Positions 1 to 5,147 of a stretch of DNA of 58,079 nt are shown in pieces. Made by a program: the position numbers and the translations under genes. Origin of the DNA: Bacillota bacterium (GTDB lineage: Bacteria > Bacillota > Clostridia > Oscillospirales > Oscillospiraceae); contig JAQYLT010000081.1 of assembly GCA_028719885.1 (NCBI GenBank), positions 1 through 58,079 on the forward strand, written 5' to 3'. Each line of letters opens with the position of its first letter. The stretch's first letter is position 1. Under the pieces are notes generated by a model that saw only the letters and a list, made by a program, of their open reading frames with translations, made no database searches and was not told the origin of the DNA.

Positions 1-137
1 GGCGGATTGAAGGAGAGGTAAGACACAAAGCAAATGGGAGCCAGGTTCGTAGAACCGTCCTCCTTTTTAGAGCAGATCAGTGTCAGTGGATTGGGGGAGG
101 TCAGAACAGTAGCCTCCATAATGTTCAGTTCTTTCAT
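1..137 (-). CDS. Flavin reductase-like (flavoredoxin) family protein, 5' part only
   Basis: The gene starts inside the window and runs leftward off its edge, so only about 45 codons are visible. The peptide starts MKELNIMEATVLTSPNPLTL, followed by a C-S-K-K-E-D-G-S-T-N-L-A-P stretch and a YLSFNPP-type segment. This is the usual beginning of flavoredoxin/flavin reductase-like proteins, which bind FMN in a split-barrel fold. The ATG (positions 135-137) is preceded by a GAAAGG Shine-Dalgarno. It is divergent from an HxlR regulator, an arrangement common for flavin or quinone reductases controlled by that family, so the neighbour probably regulates it. Substrate and C-terminus cannot be judged. 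Confidence 0.7.
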   Translation of the reverse strand, partial: MKELNIMEATVLTSPNPLTLICSKKEDGSTNLAPICFVSYLSFNP

Positions 138-169
138 GTCATTCAGACCTTTCTAAGAAATTTCAGTCG

Positions 170-198
170 TTGACTGCATGGCCAACCAGTGATATATT
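170..198 (+). promoter_or_regulatory. Sigma-A type promoter of the HxlR gene
   Basis: TTGACT (170-175) and TATATT (193-198) are separated by 17 bases, a good vegetative promoter match pointing at the HxlR gene. The start of transcription would be near 205. The divergent flavin-reductase gene begins at 137, so a regulator bound here could control both. Confidence 0.6.
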
Positions 199-291
199 AA
201 TTATATCAGATAGCAATTTTTGTTCAAGTACGCAAATAATTTGTACCTGGTATCAAAAAATATACTGCAAAAGACGAGGAATGATCCAATT

Positions 292-645
292 ATGACTTAT
301 GAAGAATTCAAAGAAAAGGTTGGCAGTGTCATTCTAACCGATGATGGAAACTGCCCGGTCACGCCGGTGGTTCAAATGTTGCAGGGCAAATGGAAACTTC
401 AAATTCTTTATGAACTGTGCATCCAGTGTCCCATGCGGTTTGGAGAACTGAAAAAAGTTCTCAAACCCATTACCAACACAGCTTTGACCAACGCCCTGAA
501 AGAACTGGAAGCGGATGAATTGGTTCAACGTATCCAATATAATGAAATGCCTCTGCGAGTGGAGTACTCCCTCACCGAGAAAGGGCGAGATCTACTGCCG
601 ATTTTTTATGCAATCTCTCAGTGGGGAATGAAGTACATTCCCTGA
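292..645 (+). CDS. HxlR-family winged-helix transcriptional regulator
   Basis: A 117-residue protein with the HxlR signature: a CPVTPV segment, then LQGKWKLQILYEL, a CPMRFGELKK helix-turn-helix, NTALTNALKELEADELV and VEYSLTEKGRDLLP. These regulators bind DNA as dimers and often respond to aldehydes, quinones or redox stress through the conserved N-terminal cysteine, present here in CPVTPV. The ATG at 292 is preferred over a TTG at 220 because homologues start at this point and a GAGGA lies about 11 bases upstream. It is divergent from the flavin-reductase-like gene, its likely target. Confidence 0.88.
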   Translation: MTYEEFKEKVGSVILTDDGNCPVTPVVQMLQGKWKLQILYELCIQCPMRFGELKKVLKPITNTALTNALKELEADELVQRIQYNEMPLRVEYSLTEKGRDLLPIFYAISQWGMKYIP

Positions 646-654
646 ACCGATCAA

Positions 655-689
655 GAAGCCGGAATGGCCGCAGCGGCCATTCCGGCTTC
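655..689. terminator. Long perfect stem between convergent genes
   Basis: A 16-bp perfect inverted repeat (655-670 with 674-689, 3-base loop) lies between the HxlR stop codon and the converging DUF3786 stop. No clear T-run follows on either side, so it is a likely but imperfect bidirectional terminator. Confidence 0.55.
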
Positions 690-691
690 AT

Positions 692-1321
692 TCAGCAGTG
701 GGCATTCAGCTCTTGAACCAGGGTCTCCATCAGAACGGAGCCAGCGGTGACGGCGTCCTCTACCGTCAGATAGTGGGAAGCGCTCCGGTCCAGGAACAGT
801 CGTCCGCTGCCAGGGATCTCCTCATCGGCAAACCAGAGTTTCAGCGTGATGGGATAATTAGGAAACAGGGAGAAGACAGCACAGACGTCGGCGTTGGACG
901 GCGTCAGGACGCCTCCCAAGGCCCGGCAGGCCCTTTCCACTTGCGCCTGGGGCGCATGGCCCAGGCGCAGGCCAAGATCCTGCTCGCTTTGCCGGTCGAA
1001 GCCTCCACCCCGGACCATGCCACTGGGCAGGTCCCCAAAGGCCATCAACTGATGGCTCAAAGGTGTCCCATCGGCCAGGTCCAGGTAGTGTAGGATTAGC
1101 AAGTGGTGCCAGTCGTCCACCGCCGGGCGAATTTCATAGCCGGGATAGTCAATTTCCATGTTCCGGCCCAGGCTGGACAGGGAAAATACCTGCCGCTGCC
1201 GGTCAAAAGGGATACCCGTCCGGGCCGAGAGTTCCTCCGGCACCCGGTCTGCCAGCCGGTCCAGAGCCGGCTTCCGCATCTCCTGAAAGGCGCGGTTGGT
1301 GGTTGGTTGTTGGTGTGTCAA
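692..1321 (-). CDS. DUF3786 family protein
   Basis: A 209-residue protein. The C-terminal block LFLDRSASHYLTVEDAV and the central LPSGMVRGGGFDRQSEQDLG region match what I recall of DUF3786, a family of unknown function found in strict anaerobes and sometimes next to corrinoid or iron-sulfur proteins. No signal peptide or membrane segment is visible. The start is TTG: an AGGAGGG sequence sits 7-8 bases upstream, and no in-frame ATG lies near it. A small zinc-ribbon ORF ends only four bases before this start, so the two are probably translationally coupled. It converges with the HxlR gene. Confidence 0.7.
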   Translation of the reverse strand: MTHQQPTTNRAFQEMRKPALDRLADRVPEELSARTGIPFDRQRQVFSLSSLGRNMEIDYPGYEIRPAVDDWHHLLILHYLDLADGTPLSHQLMAFGDLPSGMVRGGGFDRQSEQDLGLRLGHAPQAQVERACRALGGVLTPSNADVCAVFSLFPNYPITLKLWFADEEIPGSGRLFLDRSASHYLTVEDAVTAGSVLMETLVQELNAHC

Positions 1322-1325
1322 AGGC

Positions 1326-1475
1326 TTACCCTCCTATGTTGGTGCCTGCAGGGATCATATGGCCGCAGGCGTCGCAGACGGCATCCGCCGCCAGGGAACC
1401 GTCCCGGATAAAGACCTCCACCCCGGCCCCGCACTGAGGGCAGGGAACTTCAGTGATAGTAATGGCGTTTAACAA
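1326..1475 (-). CDS. Small zinc-ribbon ORF, possibly 5'-truncated
   Basis: A reading frame of about 49 codons ending four bases before the DUF3786 start. It contains CPQCGAGVEVFIRDG and, about 20 residues on, CDACGHMIPAG, so two CxxC knuckles typical of a zinc ribbon. The DUF3786 Shine-Dalgarno (AGGAGGG) overlaps its last codons, which supports co-translation. It has no ATG: candidate starts are TTG at 1475 or TTG at 1487, neither with a good ribosome site. It lies at the edge of the phage remnant, so it may be the 3' end of a longer gene cut by that insertion. Function unknown. Confidence 0.45.
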   Translation of the reverse strand: MLNAITITEVPCPQCGAGVEVFIRDGSLAADAVCDACGHMIPAGTNIGG

Positions 1476-1576
1476 AGGCTCTTTCAACAGATATTATAAT
1501 GCCGATAACATTTGTTTGCTTAGCAACCACGATGTTTATAACATCCAAAGAATACAAAGATAAACAGCAAAAGAAC

Positions 1577-1810
1577 TCAGCAATTCATCAGCTTTCCTTC
1601 CTTGTAGCACCGCTCACAGAAGGGATGCTCAGAAGCATAGCTGTCACGAATCCGTTTCCACGCTCTGCCGTAACGCTTCTTCGTGTTAGGGTCTCTGCCG
1701 TACCGTTCGTACTGCTTGTTGGTCAGTTTCTGATGTATTTCACAATAACGACGGTCGGTAAGCTCCGGGCACCCGGGGTAAGCACAGGGATGCTTTGGCT
1801 TTCTTGGCAT
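1577..1810 (-). pseudogene. HNH endonuclease, N-terminal fragment
   Basis: 77 codons starting MPRKPKHPCAYPGCPELTD, then YCEIHQ and HPFCERCYKEGKL. This is the N-terminal zinc-binding part of phage HNH endonucleases, which normally continues with the DH..P HNH catalytic core. Here the frame stops right after KLMNC and no HNH core is found downstream in any leftward frame, so the gene is truncated and presumably inactive. In intact phages this gene lies beside terminase. Its truncation marks the downstream edge of the element. Confidence 0.7.
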
Positions 1811-1927
1811 ACGGAACGCCTCCTTTCAGGGCAGTAAAAAAGCCCTGGAGGATTGCTCCTCCAAGGCCCTTTTTCATGCTCTTAGTATATCATATTCCGC
1901 AATGTTTGTCGTCCGCGATTTTGGACA

Positions 1928-2380
1928 TTATTGCTTTCCATAAAGCTGAATTACCAACTTGTCCAAGGCACGATTCTTTTTTTTATAAGCCGAAGTCCGC
2001 TCAATCCCGTAGCGGTTGCAGATGGTATATACTGCGCCGCTATCATCATCAGCATAAAAGCAGTCCAAGACATCTCTTTCCTCAGCGGTAAGTTTTTCCC
2101 AGGCTGGTTTGAACCATGCCATGTACTCCAGAGCCTGGCGGTATCTTTCCTTGAGTACATCAATTTCCTCAATGCTGTTGATGATGCGATCTTCACCTGC
2201 CCCCGGGTTATGACTGGATGGCATCCCGCTCATGGAGGGACTACCCACCCCCTCCATCTTGAGATACTCATTTTTCACTGCTTCATCTGTATGCGCAAGA
2301 ATAAATTCCATACTACCGAAGTCCTTAAGGGCGTCCACCGCAGCCTTCCGCTTGTCCAGGTAATTCCACATAATACTCAC
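1928..2380 (-). CDS. Phage DUF1492/ArpU-like putative transcriptional regulator
   Basis: About 150 residues. The C-terminal half (EKLTAEERDVLDCFYADD through YGIERTSAYKKKNRALDKL) looks like the sigma-factor region-4-like helix-turn-helix of ArpU/DUF1492 proteins, thought to control late phage genes. The start is GTG at 2380, seven bases after a perfect AGGAGG, and overlaps the upstream stop by 4 bases (GTGA); longer readings to 2449 lack a ribosome site. The middle (about residues 50-70) is a low-complexity spacer. It belongs to the operon 2831 to 1928. Confidence 0.7.
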   Translation of the reverse strand: MSIMWNYLDKRKAAVDALKDFGSMEFILAHTDEAVKNEYLKMEGVGSPSMSGMPSSHNPGAGEDRIINSIEEIDVLKERYRQALEYMAWFKPAWEKLTAEERDVLDCFYADDDSGAVYTICNRYGIERTSAYKKKNRALDKLVIQLYGKQ

Positions 2381-2595
2381 ATTTTCGCCTCCTCTCTCAG
2401 TTTGTCTATGAGATAATCTCCGTCCACATTTGTCAAAATTCCATACCAACGCGATCGAAAGAAACGCTCTAAGCTCTTCACTTCATCCTGGATGTACGCA
2501 TTATCGCTATCTCGAGCCAAGGCTTTTAATGCGCTTCGGTAGTCTTTGGCGGCCTGCTCCACAATCGCGTTGGCAAGTCTTTGATAGGGCGTCAT
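2377..2595 (-). CDS. Small phage protein of unknown function
   Basis: 72 residues starting MTPYQRLANAIVEQAAKDYR, with ERFFRSRWYGILTNVDGDYL near the C-terminus. Proteins with this FFRS.W...LT..DG.YLI pattern commonly sit just before ArpU-like genes in Firmicutes phages; their function is unknown. It overlaps both neighbours by 4 bases, so it is translationally coupled in the operon. Confidence 0.65.
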   Translation of the reverse strand: MTPYQRLANAIVEQAAKDYRSALKALARDSDNAYIQDEVKSLERFFRSRWYGILTNVDGDYLIDKLREEAKM

Positions 2596-2831
2596 TCCAG
2601 ATCTCCCTTATTTTCATAAACAGTCCGCCTGCCAAGACGCGCAGCCTCCATTTGACGCTTGCACCGACGATTCTCTCTTCGACGCTTTCTGGACCGTACT
2701 CGATTGTTTTCCTTGCTGCGCATGGCCTGCCTTGCAGCCTTCTGCTCCCTCATAACATTGGCAATGGCGGCTCCCGCAGTGGGGTCGCGGAATCCTTCAC
2801 TGTTCCGGTAATAATTATAACTCATATTCAT
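2592..2831 (-). CDS. Small basic phage protein
   Basis: 79 residues. The N-terminus has SYNYYRNSEGFRDPTAGAAI, a pattern I associate with small proteins of Firmicutes prophage replication modules. The middle (about residues 28-65) is highly Arg/Lys rich, suggesting nucleic-acid binding. A 4-base ATGA overlap links it to the genes on both sides. Function unknown. Confidence 0.6.
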   Translation of the reverse strand: MNMSYNYYRNSEGFRDPTAGAAIANVMREQKAARQAMRSKENNRVRSRKRRRENRRCKRQMEAARLGRRTVYENKGDLE

Positions 2832-3226
2832 TCCTCCAATTTTTCGATTTCGATGTAAATGCCGCAGGGCTCATCCGCCCAGCGCTTTTCTATGATTTCT
2901 CTGGCGACCTGAGCATCATCCTTCCAGAAGCCACACTTTGTCATACAGTCCTTAAGGAGCTTCTGGAGGTTATCTGTGTCTGGCTTGGTGATCCGCCATT
3001 CTCCGTTCTGGTGTGTCTTTCCCCTTGGGAACAGCCACAGCACCCGCAGACTGATGGCTCCAATGAAGGGCTCGACGGGTTTATTTACAGACAGATATGC
3101 GTTCAATGTATTCCGTGCCTCCTTTACAGCGGGAGGATCATAGAGAATTGGCTTTCCCTTCACAACACGAATCTTCTTCATCTGAGCTGTGGAAGTTGGG
3201 GGGGTCATTGCGATAAAAAACTGCAT
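2828..3226 (-). CDS. rusA: RusA-family Holliday junction resolvase
   Basis: 132 residues from the ATG at 3226, which follows AAAGGATTCAAA; upstream codons to 3319 look non-coding. The block KPDTDNLQKLLKDCMTK followed by FWKDDAQV carries the conserved aspartates of RusA metal-dependent endonucleases, which cut four-way junctions at phage replication or recombination intermediates. Length and position after the replication genes fit the family. It appears intact although its module is not. Confidence 0.85.
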   Translation of the reverse strand: MQFFIAMTPPTSTAQMKKIRVVKGKPILYDPPAVKEARNTLNAYLSVNKPVEPFIGAISLRVLWLFPRGKTHQNGEWRITKPDTDNLQKLLKDCMTKCGFWKDDAQVAREIIEKRWADEPCGIYIEIEKLEE

Positions 3227-3385
3227 TTTGAATCCTTTCTGTTCGGCTGAAATCTGGCGGGTGTTTGTGCTCTCTTGTGGGGAAGGGCGGGCTTTTAGCC
3301 CTTCCCACACAAGGAACACAACGGAAACGTAATCTCTTTATATAAGCCCGATTTCTTCTTCCAGAAGAAAACCGATATTTTCTTC

Positions 3386-3916
3386 CTACGGAAGCTCCTC
3401 GATCCGGCCAATAATCCCGCCTTTATACCAGAACACATCGTCCATTTCTTTCAGCCATTCACGGATGCACCGGGTGGTTTTTCCAAAGTATTTGGCCATA
3501 GCTTCCACCGTGACAGGGGGAGTCATACTCAGAATCTGGAAGGCTGTCTCAACGGAATCACGACGATCATCTTTACGGGAATACTTACTGCTCTTGGCAA
3601 GATTACTCATCGCACTGCCTTCGGTGAACGCATGCTCCAACTGATTGTTGTTGTCCATGCGATGGATGGGATAATCGAACCATAGGTTGACAGGGATGAT
3701 ATTGGGGAATTCCCGTAAGCTGCTCTCCATCCTCCAGGCAGTAGCATTTCCGTCCTGGATAAAATTCTTGATCTCTTCTGTCATTTCCAGAGGTGTCAAA
3801 TCCAGCTGGGCATCCGGGTCTCGAGCAAACACACCGCTGCCGGAAGCTCTGTCCATAGCTTTCTTGGAACCCTGCGCACCCTTAGATTGTTTCTTCCTGG
3901 GGGAAGGTTTTATCAT
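3386..3916 (-). pseudogene. RepA-type AAA ATPase, C-terminal remnant
   Basis: 176 codons. The stretch DRASGSGVFARDPDAQLDL, then TEEIKNFIQDGNATAWRMESSLREFP and PVNLWFDYPIHR, is the C-terminal part of phage/plasmid RepA-like helicase-ATPases, followed by a helix-turn-helix segment (VTVEAMAKYFGKTTRCIREWL). The Walker A and B part, normally about 250-300 residues upstream, is absent. Directly upstream, in another frame, lies a 37-codon ORF that looks like the start of such a gene. I infer an internal deletion that fused the two ends out of frame. It may still be translated from the ATG at 3916 but cannot be an active ATPase. Confidence 0.6.
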
Positions 3917-3995
3917 GGGCGCGAATCAATTCGGCCAGCTCATCAAGTATACTTGGACTGGTGATAGCCTGCACGATTTCGTTTAGTGTTTTCAT
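3882..3995 (-). CDS. 37-codon ORF, probable 5' stub of the RepA-like gene
   Basis: Starts MKTLNEIVQAITSPSILDEL and ends PQEETI. It has a good ribosome site (AAGGATGG, about 7 bases before ATG at 3995) and lies just downstream of the ACTAGTTCT operators. It overlaps the RepA C-terminal remnant by 35 bases in a different frame. The simplest reading is that this is the original translation start of the replication gene whose middle has been deleted. Confidence 0.5.
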   Translation of the reverse strand: MKTLNEIVQAITSPSILDELAELIRAHDKTFPQEETI

Positions 3996-4042
3996 AATAA
4001 CCATCCTTTTTGTAGTTGCTTCAACCGTGGCCACAGTTGCTC

Positions 4043-4087
4043 AGAACTAGTCTATTGGAATTAGAAACTAGTTCTTATAGAACTAGT
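4043..4087. promoter_or_regulatory. Operator sites for the element repressor (replication side)
   Basis: An AGAACTAGT half-site at 4043-4051 and a perfect inverted repeat ACTAGTTCT-TAT-AGAACTAGT at 4067-4087. The same 9-mer recurs upstream of the repressor gene at 4503-4582. Placement just before the replication genes suggests that the XRE repressor at 4172-4486 shuts them off here. Confidence 0.65.
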
Positions 4088-4171
4088 ATAAACGATAAGC
4101 TGTGTCGAAATCTGTCATATCATGGGAGAAAAACAAAAAAGAAGGAAGCCGTAGGGCTCCCTTCCAAAGCA

Positions 4172-4486
4172 TTATTCCGTTAAGGCACGGATGGCGTTGA
4201 TGATTTTGTTTCGTTCCTTGACAGGCAACTTCATAATGTCAGCTGCGAGTTCATTGAAAACACCTTCCTCAGACCGCTCCACAACATCCTGCAGCAGCGT
4301 ATCCGCTGATACATCCAGGGCGTTTGCGATAGCGACCAGAGTGGCCAGTTTAGGAGGTTTTACACCACGCTCGATGACGCTGATGTGTGTCGGGCTGAGA
4401 TCGACGATGGCTGCCAGATCTTCCTGTGTGAAATGTTTCCGCTCTCTGGCGACCTTAATTCTGCTGCCGATTGCACTCAAATCCAC
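4172..4486 (-). CDS. XRE-family helix-turn-helix repressor
   Basis: 104 residues. The helix-turn-helix spans about residues 6-60: IGSRIKVARERKHFTQEDLA, then VDLSPTHISVIERGVKPP and an LATLVAIANALDVSADTLL helix. The C-terminus (about 65-104) may dimerise and includes PVKERNKIINAIRAL. The GTG at 4486 lies seven bases after AAAGGAGG, so it is preferred over an in-frame ATG at 4552. It is flanked on both sides by ACTAGTTCT repeats, the expected layout for an autoregulated phage or plasmid repressor. Confidence 0.85.
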   Translation of the reverse strand: MDLSAIGSRIKVARERKHFTQEDLAAIVDLSPTHISVIERGVKPPKLATLVAIANALDVSADTLLQDVVERSEEGVFNELAADIMKLPVKERNKIINAIRALTE

Positions 4487-4502
4487 GAGAATACCTCCTT
4501 TC

Positions 4503-4582
4503 AGAACTAGTTTTTGTTCTGAAATAATTATATCGTGGACGCAACGAGGCATACAGAATCCATAGGGGTGAATACTAGTTCT
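4503..4582. promoter_or_regulatory. Operator sites upstream of the repressor gene
   Basis: TCAGAAC (4501-4507) and GTTCTGA (4516-4522) form an inverted repeat that includes AGAACTAGT (4503-4511). A further ACTAGTTCT lies at 4574-4582. They match the perfect palindrome at 4067-4087, consistent with autoregulation of the XRE gene. I cannot place a confident -35/-10 pair. Confidence 0.55.
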
Positions 4583-4608
4583 ATAAGAGCGATATTGTGT
4601 TAGGAACC

Positions 4609-4663
4609 ATCTTTCACACGATTTACCTATCTTTCACACGATTGCCCATCTTTCACACGATTT
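4609..4663. repeat. Three iteron-like direct repeats
   Basis: ATCTTTCACACGATT occurs three times in tandem, starting at 4609, 4629 and 4648, so spaced 20 and 19 bases (about two helical turns). Regular direct repeats next to a RepA-type remnant and its repressor look like replication-initiator iterons or a multi-site operator. Confidence 0.6.
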
Positions 4664-4705
4664 GTAGCCGCTAAAAGGTGACAATCCTCCTATTAACAAG
4701 AACGA

Positions 4706-4730
4706 CCGCTGTGGCTCAACACCACAGCGG
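4706..4730. other. Stem-loop at the edge of the element
   Basis: CCGCTGTGG (4706-4714) pairs perfectly with CCACAGCGG (4722-4730) around a 7-base loop. No T-run follows closely on either strand. It could be a weak terminator or a structural remnant of the element; nothing else is recognisable between 4664 and 4770. Confidence 0.4.
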
Positions 4731-4773
4731 CTCTGAATTTCGCACAAAAATATTGAAAAAACCTGGTTTTTGC

Positions 4774-4824
4774 GTAAATAAACAAAAATAAGCACCGTAA
4801 TCTTGGTATCAAAATTACGGTGCT
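4774..4824 (-). terminator. Rho-independent terminator of the tRNA operon
   Basis: AGCACCGTAAT (4791-4801) and ATTACGGTGCT (4814-4824) form an 11-bp stem. On the minus strand it is followed by TATTTTTGTTTATTT. It lies just after the tRNA-Tyr 3' end. Confidence 0.8.
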
Positions 4825-4828
4825 TATT

Positions 4829-4913
4829 TGGTGGGGGAAGGTGGATTCGAACCACCGAAGCGATAAGCAGCAGATTTACAGTCTGTCCCCTTTGGCCACT
4901 CGGGAATTCCCCC
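4829..4913 (-). tRNA. tRNA-Tyr (GTA)
   Basis: A cloverleaf with acceptor GGGGGAA (4907-4913) pairing with TTCCCCC (4833-4839), a GGTTCGAATCC T-arm, a long variable arm as in bacterial tyrosine tRNAs, and anticodon GTA at 4877-4879. CCA is encoded (4829-4831 plus the discriminator at 4832). The phage-like module lies on its 3' side. Confidence 0.95.
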
Positions 4914-4938
4914 ATATTTAATTTGTCCGAGAGAACGC

Positions 4939-5014
4939 TGGAGCCGGTAGACGGACTCGAACCCCCGACCTGCTGATTACAAATCAGCTGCTCTACCGAC
5001 TGAGCTATACCGGC
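4939..5014 (-). tRNA. tRNA-Thr (TGT)
   Basis: A cloverleaf with acceptor GCCGGTA (5008-5014) pairing with TACCGGC (4943-4949), D-arm TAGCTCAGTCGGTAGAGC, anticodon TGT at 4979-4981 and a GGTTCGAGTCC T-arm. CCA is encoded at 4939-4941. It is co-transcribed with tRNA-Tyr from the promoter at 5035-5062. Confidence 0.95.
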
Positions 5015-5034
5015 GACTCACGCGGAACGATAGT

Positions 5035-5062
5035 ATTATACCACGGGTTTTCAAAATGTCAA
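5035..5062 (-). promoter_or_regulatory. Strong sigma-A promoter of the tRNA pair
   Basis: On the minus strand TTGACA (5057-5062) and TATAAT (5035-5040) are both perfect consensus hexamers with a 16-base spacer, about 20 bases before tRNA-Thr. Confidence 0.85.
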
Positions 5063-5111
5063 GCATTATTTCTGAAAATGCGAAATTTTTTGCCAAGGCG
5101 GCAGGCACGCC

Positions 5112-5142
5112 AAAAATCCCTCCCCCGGGTGGGGGGAGGGAT
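5112..5142 (-). terminator. Terminator of ileS
   Basis: On the minus strand a CCCTCCCCC..GGGGGAGGG stem is followed by ATTTTTGG, a few bases after the ileS stop codon. Confidence 0.75.
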
Positions 5143-5147
5143 GATGG

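Larger units (their letters stand above)
1488..4680 (-). mobile_element. Decayed phage/plasmid-type replication module
   Basis: All genes from the truncated HNH (1577) to the repressor (4486) are leftward, mostly with 4-base stop/start overlaps, and have phage or plasmid counterparts: HNH, DUF1492/ArpU-like, two small phage proteins, RusA, a RepA-type ATPase remnant and a XRE repressor. Operator repeats and three iteron-like repeats lie at the upstream end. No integrase, terminase, capsid or tail gene is present and two genes are broken. Its base use is more AT-rich than the chromosomal neighbours. It sits on the 3' side of tRNA-Tyr, a usual integration site, but I could not find a duplicated tRNA end. 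Borders are approximate. Confidence 0.65.

Noticed and set aside
1380..1580. Search for a duplicated tRNA-Tyr 3' end as the far attachment site
   Set aside because: No sequence resembling GGTTCGAATCCACCTTCCCC was found near the left border, so attachment sites are not annotated.
4634..4915. A 93-codon frame overlapping tRNA-Tyr
   Set aside because: It reads through the tRNA and its terminator. The tRNA structure is unambiguous.
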